This document shows positions 56,487 to 64,000 of a DNA stretch of 64,000 nucleotides, piece by piece (within the stretch, counting starts at the first letter, position 1; each line of letters opens with the position of its first letter). The stretch comes from Angiostrongylus vasorum. Taxonomy: Eukaryota; Nematoda; Chromadorea; Rhabditida; Metastrongylidae. The position numbers and the translations under genes are program-made. The notes beneath the pieces are model-generated. The model was not told the DNA's origin, did no database searches, and was given only the letters and a program-made list of their open reading frames with translations. The stretch is taken from assembly GCA_018806985.1 (NCBI GenBank), contig JADANN010000461.1, positions 2,215,276 to 2,279,275 on the forward strand, given 5' to 3'.

Positions 56487-56589
56487 GCGTTTATCAGCTG
56501 CTATCGCGCCACAGTTAGTGAAAATCGAACCGATCACTACCTTACAAAAACTCCAACGCATTGACATCAAACTTAGTGATGTAAACCAG
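56487..56589 (+). CDS. Plus-strand unknown gene, exon c
   Basis: Acceptor CATTTCCAG, donor GTATGA, 103 nt, single open frame reading RLSAAIAPQLVKIEPITTLQ and then KLQRIDIKLSDVNQ. Joined to exon b it continues a basic RR-LS motif into an amphipathic segment. It ends in phase 0. Confidence 0.68.
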
Positions 56590-56599
56590 GTATGAATGC

Positions 56600-58483
56600 T
56601 ATTAGTTATAAAAAGAAATTTTAGAAGACCACATTGCTACTTGCTTACTTAAATGCATGGGAACTGGCTTTATCCATCGACTGAGTCCGTGAACTCAGTT
56701 TGCCTCTTGACTCGAATCTTGCTGCTTGGGCGACTTTATTTTTTAGCAGAGTTCTTAAAATAGGTGATTCTGAACATTTATACCTCCTTCGCATAGGCAA
56801 TAGCTGATCCTTGTGTGAAATGAAAGATCTACCGCTTTCTATGCGGCGAGTACATAACATCTAGCATTTTGAGGATTTGCATAGACTTACTCTCAACTGG
56901 GTTTTCGTGTTCAAGTGTTAAACCCATTTGTACCTTGAGTTACCTTACTAAGGAAGGAAACGCCGCATAACTGTTGCATTCGTAACTGAGTAGGCCTCAA
57001 AAAGAATTCTGTGGGTCCAGCATATTTGACATGTGCCTGGAAATTCACTGACCAGGTACTAGTTTCTTTCCCCGAGTCTCGAAAGCCATCCAAAGGCTTT
57101 ATAAGGCCGTCACTTTTCGTCATTTCGTGACGATATTGTTACCAAATTGCAGTTATTGTGGCACTGGTTTACTCTTAGCTGAATTCCCGAATAGGAATGT
57201 CTGTCTTTCACTCAGCTTGAAAAACCGTATTGAAGAGCGAACTTTCGTATTCTATATTGCTGTTCGACATCCAGAAACACAAACTCGACTACGATCGGGC
57301 GATGAGCAAGCGAGCACCAGGAAAAAGAAAGCCACCAAAGAATCTTGAAAACAATACCCAACACTCGTAAATTTGACTGAATTTTTCCATTATAACCACA
57401 ATTAGCCTCCATTTACAAAGATAATGAGAATGCTGAACCTTTCTAAACGACATAATGATAGATGGCCATGGCGAAGCGCGAAGACTTACTAATGGCTTCC
57501 TTCTCGCCAAGAGAAGAAGAATTCGGGGTTTTGGTATATTTTAAACTACGTAGGTAACGTGCTGGTTTCTTTTTCAGCAATCGCAAGGTTGTTATACAGC
57601 ATACTTCTACTTCCGTACAATAAACACATGCAACAAACAGTAGCTGACGTTGCGGCAGTCTTACCTTGAGCAATAAATAATAATAGTGATAATAACGATA
57701 ATAATAATGATAATGAAGTAATGCAAGCTACTACAAAGAGAATAAATGCAGAGTAGGAAAAAAGAACTATCAATGAGCTCCTCCTTCCTAGTTTGCTGTC
57801 TCGTCGTGGCTAGTTGATGCTCTGGATGCAGGAGAGCGATGTAGAGGGGGAGAGTTCATCTCTTAGAGGGATCGGAGAAAAAGTTCTATGTTTGTACTTG
57901 GAAAACCAGCCAAGGGAAAAAACCCAGTGTCAGGAATCACTTCCGACCTGGCAATAACACTGTCACTATTGAATATCAAGGAAGGACCTAACGCAGCTTG
58001 TAAAATTCTTGCTCAGTTAGCAGATTATCAATGAAATGGAGATTGCGTCAGCATGCTTTTCCATTAAGTATCAGCTTTGGAAAATGCTAGTGCTCACTGC
58101 TCAACGAAAATATTACCGAATCTAAAAATAGGAAAGAATATTCCCGATCACCCTGATCGCCTCTCACTACCGAGTTTTCGTTGGTCGGTCGGTTTTTAAT
58201 CATTTTCACCTGATTCAAGACAATTTTGACACGATTAGACTTAACACAACCAATATGTGATATAAACCAACTATGCAATGATTCTGTGAATTCTAGTATC
58301 GACGAGCCGTAGATCAGTACGTGGTGAAAAAATTCAGTACTGTTCGATCCAGTCGATTTTGATGTGATTGATCCAGAAGGCCAGCATATAATTCGTGGTA
58401 AGATTTAGGAGAAAAATTTATGATTTACCATCAGTAAAAAAAACAGACCTAAGCAAAAGAGGGAAAACCGAATCTAGCAAAAT
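56600..58483. other. Intron region with decayed family C fragments
   Basis: 57120-57345 and 57780-57900 keep weak family C words (GGCACTGGTTTACTCTTAGC; GTCTCGTCGTGGCTAG). An AAT-rich tract lies at 57672-57718. An exon of the unknown gene should be here but I could not fix one. Confidence 0.4.
58338..58397 (+). CDS. Plus-strand unknown gene, exon d
   Basis: Acceptor AAAATTCAG, donor GTAAGA, 60 nt, single open frame LFDPVDFDVIDPEGQHIIR, phase 1 in and phase 1 out. Exon c ends in phase 0, so at least one exon between 56589 and 58338 is missing from this model. Confidence 0.62.
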
Positions 58484-58495
58484 CTCACTTCATTT

Positions 58496-58783
58496 AAAAA
58501 AGGATAAAAGGATAAAGCTTTCGTCGTTGATCAATCCGTGAGGGATGCGCCATGCATTCGACTTCATTAAGCATCGTTTGGAGATGATTGAATGCATATC
58601 TGGCCTTTACAATGACTCGCGGTGGCTTATCGATGTATCGAGCCAGTGATGCTATCCTCCCAGACAAGCCTGGCACCAATTTACCGACCCCGGGGAGATG
58701 GAAGGCTTAGTGAGCCAACGGCGCCGGGATCGATCCCATGTGTGTATTGCAGGGCGCCTCCGACCACTGCGTCACATGCATCG
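58496..58783 (-). repeat. Family A SINE with 12-bp target-site duplication
   Basis: Full-length minus-strand copy bracketed by CTCACTTCATTT at 58484-58495 and 58784-58795, about 100 bp downstream of exon d. Confidence 0.92.
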
Positions 58784-59027
58784 CTCACTTCATTTGACGT
58801 TTCAAATTGAAAAATCCGGAAATTCAAGCGGCAAAAGAAATCGCGCTGCCACAGCTACGGTAAATAACAATCTGAACGAAAACCCAGCTAATGAACAAAA
58901 ATCCCTTATTAAACCACTAAATATTCAAAACGTGACAATGATAACGAAAAATCTTCTAAGTTTTTGAAATTCTTTAGTTTTTCATCAGAGTTAATTAGTG
59001 TTAAATTTGAAAGTTGATATTTCAACC

Positions 59028-59335
59028 GCAATGATGCTGAGATCTTTGCTAAACTCTGAACCGCAGGTGTCTGCGGTGGGAAACGCGCGTTCACCACTAC
59101 ACCATGCGGGTCCTTCGTTTCGCTTGTCTGTCAGCTATTTTTGTCGATCAGTGCCAACAGCAATCATCCGTCAAAGGGATTGATCTAGGGAGCCAAAATC
59201 GGCAATGAACCCACTTAAGCTGAGGCTGTAGTGGAAATCACAATGTTAACAATGTCTCAGCATCATTGTGGTTGTATCACACATAATACCCTGCCGTGAA
59301 AAATTGTAATAGGTAGTAAGTGAAAAGTCAACATT
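59028..59335. repeat. Family B element with long centre
   Basis: Left half GATGCTGAGATCTTTGCTAA to CTTCGTTTCGCTTGTC, centre TGATCTAGGGAGCC, AAGCTGAGGCTG, then right tail CTCAGCATCATTGTGGTTG and CCTGCCGTGAAAAATTG. The right tRNA-like head is deleted. Confidence 0.8.
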
Positions 59336-59433
59336 GATATTTCATATGAATAATAATATTAACGACATTAATAATTTCTAACACTTATTGATAGTAATAC
59401 TAACAATAATGATAACAATAATGATATTTCCAG

Positions 59434-59550
59434 CAAGTCTCTATCCGGAAGGTCTTGCCGTACGTGAAGGTAAACGAAAAGTCTGCGATCTATCGTTTAT
59501 CGATGAAGATTCTCCCAACTGTGTCGCAAAAATCAAACATCCAGTCACGG
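59434..59550 (+). CDS. Plus-strand unknown gene, exon e
   Basis: Acceptor GATATTTCCAG, donor GTATTT, 117 nt, phase 1 in and out. Reads SLYPEGLAVREGKRKVCDLS, then FIDEDSPNCVAKIKHPVT. Joins exon d in frame (HIIR-A-SLYPEG). Two Cys residues; no domain recognised, but the composition is clearly coding. Confidence 0.72.
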
Positions 59551-59724
59551 GTATTTGTAAAATTACTATCTACATACATTTATTACACTTTTATACTACT
59601 CATATATTATTTCTACAACTATTTGGATGACATGTACCTCTTACCACATTTGGTTAGATCCTAGTGAACTTAATTACTGAAGCAATTATGTAATATACAA
59701 AGTTTTATTTGTTTACACTATCCA

Positions 59725-60108
59725 ACCTCCCAACGGTTTACCGCTTTATCACGGCTGGAAGGTGGTCCTGTGTGTCGGGTTGCGATATACAGCGGGGAAT
59801 TCTTCCCTCGGTAGGGTCTCCGATGCTGATAAGGAGTCCGGCGTTTCCACCACGAAGCCCAGCTAGAACTAAACCGATACCAGGATCCACCACTGTCTTG
59901 GTATTAAAGTCGCATGATGGTAAATCTCTCCACAAGGGTTGCGACTGATTGTGGTGGTGAATACCTGGGGCAGACTTTGGCCAGGCTGATGTCGGAGCTC
60001 CAGGGAAACACAATGGCTAAACCAGCAGAACTCCGAAAAATGAAGAGTACGCTAGGAGCAGCGCAACAAGTGAGGACGGGCCATCCAAGCTGCAAGCAAG
60101 TGTACCAT
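59725..60108 (-). repeat. Family C repeat
   Basis: CTCCCAACGGTTTACCGCTT to GGACGGGCCATCCAAGCTGC. The tail is modified (CAAGCAAGTGTACC) and lacks clean heptamers. It lies in the intron between exons e and f. Confidence 0.85.
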
Positions 60109-60687
60109 CCAAAGCATAATTGGTGATGATAATTTGGTACCACAATGATCAGAATGTGTATTGATCGAGTTTGTAAAGATCAGTCATCCTGCCGCACACA
60201 TTTGTTGTATCTTACAATGGTTCATTTTCTATTTTTATGGCATTTCTATTGTATTTCACAACCAGTTATGACAAAAAACACGTCCTGTCATCGTCAATTC
60301 ATGATGATAAGCACATAAAGATACCCGAAAATCACAAGAAAATCATACGAACAAGTGAAGCTTGCTTTGAAAATCTCACTTAAAATAGGATTTGTAGTAG
60401 CAGTTTGATGGTGCAGTGCTAAGGATATATATTGATTGAGTCCATAAGTCAACTGATATGTGATTTAACAGGAATACTGTGAAGCTGATCTTTAAACAAA
60501 CCGAAACTATAGTGGATTAGGGTACTCGATTTCGCAGTGATACGGAGCCTAGAGCTTTTAGCTTTACGGAGCCGAAGCATAATACTGCATTTTGGTTTAG
60601 CTCTACCACATTAATCAAACTACAAAAGTAGAAATAGTGTTTGGTTATACATATTTAGTATAAAATGTTAATAAGATTTCAGTCTAG

Positions 60688-60760
60688 GTATGAGTGTGTA
60701 CGAAATGCAAGAGATCGGTAATATCATTACTATTGAGTCAAACACAGACGATACGCTCAG
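60688..60760 (+). CDS. Plus-strand unknown gene, exon f
   Basis: Acceptor TTTCAGTCTAG (the upstream AG would give an in-frame stop), donor GTAGGA, 73 nt. Reads MSVYEMQEIGNIITIESNTD then DTL, continuing exon e as HPVT-G-MSVYEM. It ends in phase 2; the next exon was not found to the right edge. Confidence 0.66.
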
Positions 60761-60949
60761 GTAGGAAAGTTTTTCCCTGTACTACTACAAGATTGAATAA
60801 AAACTATGTGCCAGGTTTTACAAAAATGACAATGAAAATTCCAGCGATTAACTAGTGTGAAGATTCCTTGTTCAAATTCATACACCTTCAGTAATTTCCT
60901 TCCAACGTGTTCTTGAAACTGCCTTATATTTGTTAACACTACACGACCA

Positions 60950-61255
60950 AGGTCTCCCAAGCTGAAAAGGAGTCCGAGTGTAAGGCAACACCAGGGTCCA
61001 TCACCGTCCTGGTATCAAAATAGTGTGGCTAATCCCTTGTGATCCACAAGGCCGGCGACTGCTTATGGTGGTAACGGACGGGCGGACCTTTGGCTAGGCT
61101 GATCTCGAGACTCCAGAGAATCACAGTGGTTAAACGAGACCTCGTGACTTCAGGGAATCATAGTAGCTAAACCAGCAATACTCCGAAACAGTGGAAATTA
61201 TGCTACGGCCCGCACAACCAGTGAAGATGAGCCATCCAAATATCCAACTAAGTAT
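60950..61255 (-). repeat. Family C repeat, 5' truncated
   Basis: Begins AAGGTCTCCCAAGCTG and ends CCATCCAAATATCCAACTAA. A segment (GGCTGATCTCGAGACTCCAG / GACCTCGTGACTTCAGGGAA) is duplicated inside. Confidence 0.8.
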
Positions 61256-61259
61256 GTAA

Positions 61260-62250
61260 CACTGCGAACAACATGAGACATATATGTCTCACACATAAGG
61301 TGTGTGAATGGCGGCTCAGTTTGCCTTGCTCACAATGAGTCTTATTTCTTGTGGTAAAACTGTGGAAATCCGTAGTCTTTGCCTACAAAACAAAGTTCTG
61401 TTTTTTTGAAACAATGAAATTCCGATTTTCTAGAGTCGATGACATATGTTTCTCCATCTTTTTTGATTCATGGCCCATTTTTCGAACATTAAAGCACATG
61501 AACCAACATGATTTCGCCAAGCAGGGGATACGATGGTGCTCCCAATGTATCGTCCATTTTTGAAGCTGCCACTTACAGATTTCATCTTCAACTTTTAAAA
61601 GTTTCTACTCCAAAGACATTTAAATTTGTGCTTCTGAATTTCTGAAACACTTGATTGATCAGGAAAGTATCATATGTTATCGAAGAACCAGCTTCGTCGC
61701 GAAAGGGTTAGTTGTTGAGGGCAGTCGAATTGGAATGAAAAGGTGCAGAGTCATTCTTGCAAATATGCGAATGTTATGCAGAAAGAGAAAAAAAAAGAAA
61801 AGAAAGACAAAGTAAATAATAGAATGTTTCCGGTCTGTCCAACGTTTGCACAGTCAGCAAATAAAATAGACTGCACTTTTCCTTTTCCAATTTAGTGTTA
61901 TGCAGTTTTCTATTCAGAGTAATTCATGATGCGTTAAAGAACAACATGTGCTTTGAACAACATTCAATCGCCAACAAAGAACTCGTTCAGCAAGGGGTTT
62001 GGGATGACACTTATTTACCTTAAGCTCAATCCTCAAGCTTACTTCACCCACTTACGTCTGAGGAGCTGTTGCTTCAGATTCCATAGTTTCTTATATCAGA
62101 AGTACTTTTGAAGTAGTCTTTTGACACTAAGAATGTTGATAACACAAGAAAAAACGAATTTTGTTTTGGAAAAGATATTTTCATCCTTGTGAATCTTTTT
62201 TAATAAAAACAAAAAAATGTTAAATGAACGTTTTTTTTGTAATTCCAACG
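61260..62250. other. Unassigned stretch
   Basis: No repeat family or exon recognised; a 70-codon frame at 61351-61563 has no motif. Confidence 0.35.
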
Positions 62251-62254
62251 ACCG

Positions 62255-62360
62255 ACTTTCGATTGACCTCGGCATTGTTCAAAAATTCTCTACATTCTTG
62301 TTGAGCAGACAGAACGTGTTACTTTACTGTTTATTTCCGTAAAGTTTGATGTTTCCGGTC
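62255..62360 (-). mobile_element. Penelope-like terminal sequence, inverted, at the 5' side of the element
   Basis: The minus strand reads GGAAATAAACAGTAAAGTAA, TGCTCAACAAGAATGTAGAG, CAATGCCGAGGTCAATCG, AAAGTCGGTCG, matching the plus-oriented terminus at 63255-63380. The element is therefore flanked by inverted termini. Confidence 0.7.
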
Positions 62361-62472
62361 GACTTTTCCGATAATTGAAATACCACCGGATACTATTCGT
62401 CATTAATTAGTTCGTAACCGCCTTCATAACCTTCTATGTGAAACACAGAATGACGTAATTTGTCTTTACTTC

Positions 62473-62812
62473 AGGGACGGTGACTGCGTGAGTTCAGGTA
62501 CGATATACCTGATCTCTTTACAAGAGACTTACAGAGATGAATATATTGGCGAAACGGGCAGACCTTTTATGTATCCGCATAAAAGAACACCAAGATGGCA
62601 AACGAAAAGCAAAACAAAGTAGCCAACTAGGGTCGCACAGGATACAAAATCAGCGGAGACGATTTTGATTTAAAAGTCACTATCCTCGCACAGGATGCCC
62701 AAACACCAACGCGGAAACTTCTTGAGGCTTTTGAATAAATCCCAAGAATCCGAGAATGATTAGCAGAGAGAAATGCCCAGAGGTCACACGCGTCCTGACC
62801 CCTGTATGTTCG
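62473..62812 (+). pseudogene. Penelope-like element, decayed GIY-YIG endonuclease C-terminus
   Basis: The plus strand reads GTIYLISLQETYRDEYIGET then GRPF, the GIY (here TIY) and YIG strands of a GIY-YIG nuclease in the spacing seen in PLEs. After a frameshift follows HQDGKRKAKQSSQLGSH, and after another DDFDLKVTILAQDAQTPTRK and LLEAF. Known PLEs encode reverse transcriptase plus this endonuclease, which nicks the target. The reverse transcriptase is absent here. At least two frameshifts and a stop make it non-functional. Confidence 0.8.
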
Positions 62813-62931
62813 CACCAATTTCTGTTGTGGGATGGTGCATTCACCAACCATATGAGACCCTAAGCGGCTGTTCTGTTTGTGTTGTTTAAGGGTTTGGCAT
62901 AGTAAATTACGTATCCATATATTCCTACAGG

Positions 62932-63208
62932 GGTGCATATGGCGCAGTGGTTGGAGGGGCCACTGCAACACACACGTGGAATCGATCTCAGCCTCCATGG
63001 CCAACCAAGCCTTCCGTCCCTCCGGGGTCGACAAATTGGTACCAGACTTCTCTGGGAGGATAGCAGCACTGGCTCGCATCGGTAGGCCACCGCGAATCAT
63101 TGTAAAGGCCAGATATGCATTCAATCACCTCCAGCGATACTTAATGAAGTAGAATGCATGGCGCATTCCTCTGGGATTGATCAACACCGAGAACTTTATC
63201 CTTTTTAT
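62932..63208 (+). repeat. Family A SINE nested in the PLE 3' region
   Basis: Head GGGTGCATATGGCGCAGTGG, box B GGAATCGATCTC, full body, 3' end GAACTTTATCCTTTTTATA. It separates TATTCCTACAG from GGCTCTAAAGAAAGCG, which are contiguous-like at 13700-13720, so the SINE inserted after the PLE. Confidence 0.88.
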
Positions 63209-63222
63209 ACCCCCTCCTGGCT

Positions 63223-63253
63223 CTAAAGAAAGCGATGCTGCCGAAACATCGGC
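63223..63253 (+). ncRNA. Hammerhead-like core motif at PLE 3' end
   Basis: CTAAAGA (G to A change in the core), a GCGATGCTGC-type imperfect stem, GAAAC, ATC. GGCT before and GGCT after can pair with wobbles as helix I. It is followed within 20 bp by GGAATAAAGAATAAGG. Probably inactive. Confidence 0.38.
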
Positions 63254-63390
63254 TTTACTGGAATAAAGAATAAGGTAGCATGTTCAACAAAACTTAGTGA
63301 ATTATTTATTAAGTGGACATCATGACGACAGTGAACTATTTGATCAATGCCGATGTTAATAGAAATTCGGTCTTGGGATTTGCTAACTGA
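63254..63390 (+). mobile_element. Penelope-like 3' terminal sequence
   Basis: AATAAAGAATAAGGTAGCAT, GTTCAACAAAACTTAGTG, GATCAATGCCGATGTTAATA, GAAATTCGGTCTTGGGATTT. It matches the terminus at 13065-13170. Confidence 0.7.
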
Positions 63391-63589
63391 GCCTTCATGG
63401 ACAAGAAACAATAGAGTTACTTGGTGCCGCAAAGAAAAAGTTTTTAGTTTGGAGGAAATCTACGCTCACAAATCTTAATCTCATTTTCTGTGAACTCCTT
63501 AGAATTCTGTTCGAGTTACGGTTTAGAACCCAAAAAAATGGGTAGGTCACTGGTAGTTTTTCTTTTTCATTACGAGGACAATCTGTCCT

Positions 63590-63925
63590 GGCGTTAGTTC
63601 GGCCCCGCCCCACACCCACCAAGCCTCTCATCGTTCGGGGACAGGAAATTGGTAACAGATTTGTCTGCGAAAATCCCACTTGCCCTAGTCCACGCGGAAA
63701 TACTCCTGCACAGCTATCCCAGCACTTCAGTTACAGCCGACTCAACAAACATTCAACGACATACTTGATGAAGTCGGAAAAAACACTCAAGCAGCAGCCG
63801 AACACACGCTAGAACTTTGAAGACTCGCGGATGGTGGATACGAGGAGGCGAATCGAATGCAGGAAGTGCTGGGATCCGCACAGTGTGTTACAAGTGATGT
63901 CGGGTGATATAATAGAAGAAAAATT
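63590..63925 (+). repeat. Family F repeat
   Basis: CACCAAGCCTCTCATCGTTC, CCACGCGGAAATACTCCTGC, AACATTCAACGACATACTTG, CGAATCGAATGCAGGAAGTG, GGGATCCGCACAGTG. Its tRNA-like head is reduced. Best copy for the distal half. Confidence 0.65.
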
Positions 63926-64000
63926 ATTCTAAGTTGAGAGTTCGAGTCTTCCGACTGATTTGGAGATTCTTAGTTGAATAGAGTTAGTGTATTCAATCTT

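Noticed and set aside
62627..63124. 165-codon minus-strand frame
   Set aside because: Antisense of a family A SINE joined to the PLE remnant; a repeat shadow.
1..64000. CRISPR array, bacterial operon, phage or plasmid origin
   Set aside because: No direct-repeat/spacer pattern, no Shine-Dalgarno-led gene runs; the DNA is clearly eukaryotic.

Overview
The window is eukaryotic genomic DNA. It is AT-rich, has no long open reading frames, carries short exons bounded by TTTTCAG-type acceptors and GTAAG/GTATG-type donors, and is crowded with tRNA-derived SINE-like repeats. Short exons in long introns with U-rich acceptors point to a nematode, most plausibly a strongylid (hookworm-like) worm. That assignment is inference, because no rRNA, mitochondrial or marker gene is present to prove it. 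Almost every line of a naive six-frame translation here is noise or repeat.

Left third (about 1-15.5 kb), minus strand: I could assemble a split gene for a RASGEF1-type guanine-nucleotide exchange factor from eleven exons between 15465 and 167. They run from a short N-terminal exon, through the REM (RasGEF_N) domain at 12599-12769, into the CDC25-homology (RasGEF) catalytic domain at 3688-167. The last part of the catalytic domain lies beyond the left edge. Intron phases agree at every junction. The introns hold SINE-like families A, B and C, a PLE-like family D, and a Penelope-like retroelement fragment.

Middle (about 15.5-43 kb): mostly repeats. One stretch (23.2-27.6 kb) has few interspersed repeats but holds a well-bounded orphan plus-strand exon (25839-25921), a CpG-rich patch open on both strands, a CRE-like site near a TATA-like box, TTCGAA palindromes, a GA tract and a long TTG tract.

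Right third (about 43-61 kb), plus strand: a second split gene is seen as six small exons (53519-60760) whose phases are mostly compatible, plus a possible upstream exon at 43578-43637. I do not recognise the protein. It has a basic Ser-rich segment with RRHS and RRLS motifs followed by an acidic/hydrophobic domain-like segment. At least one exon between 56589 and 58338 was not found.

Mobile DNA: Family A is a tRNA-derived SINE of about 280 bp with 12-14 bp target-site duplications. Family B is a tRNA-like repeat that is often a head-to-head palindrome, yet is flanked by 12-14 bp target-site duplications. Family C is a repeat of about 390 bp with a heptamer tail. Family F is a tRNA-headed repeat. 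Two decayed Penelope-like elements with a GIY-YIG endonuclease tail are present (13.0-13.75 kb and 62.25-63.4 kb), and a third copy consists only of inverted terminal sequences (54085-54418). The PLE 3' ends, and a second family D, share a conserved string resembling a hammerhead-ribozyme core just upstream of AATAAA-like signals.
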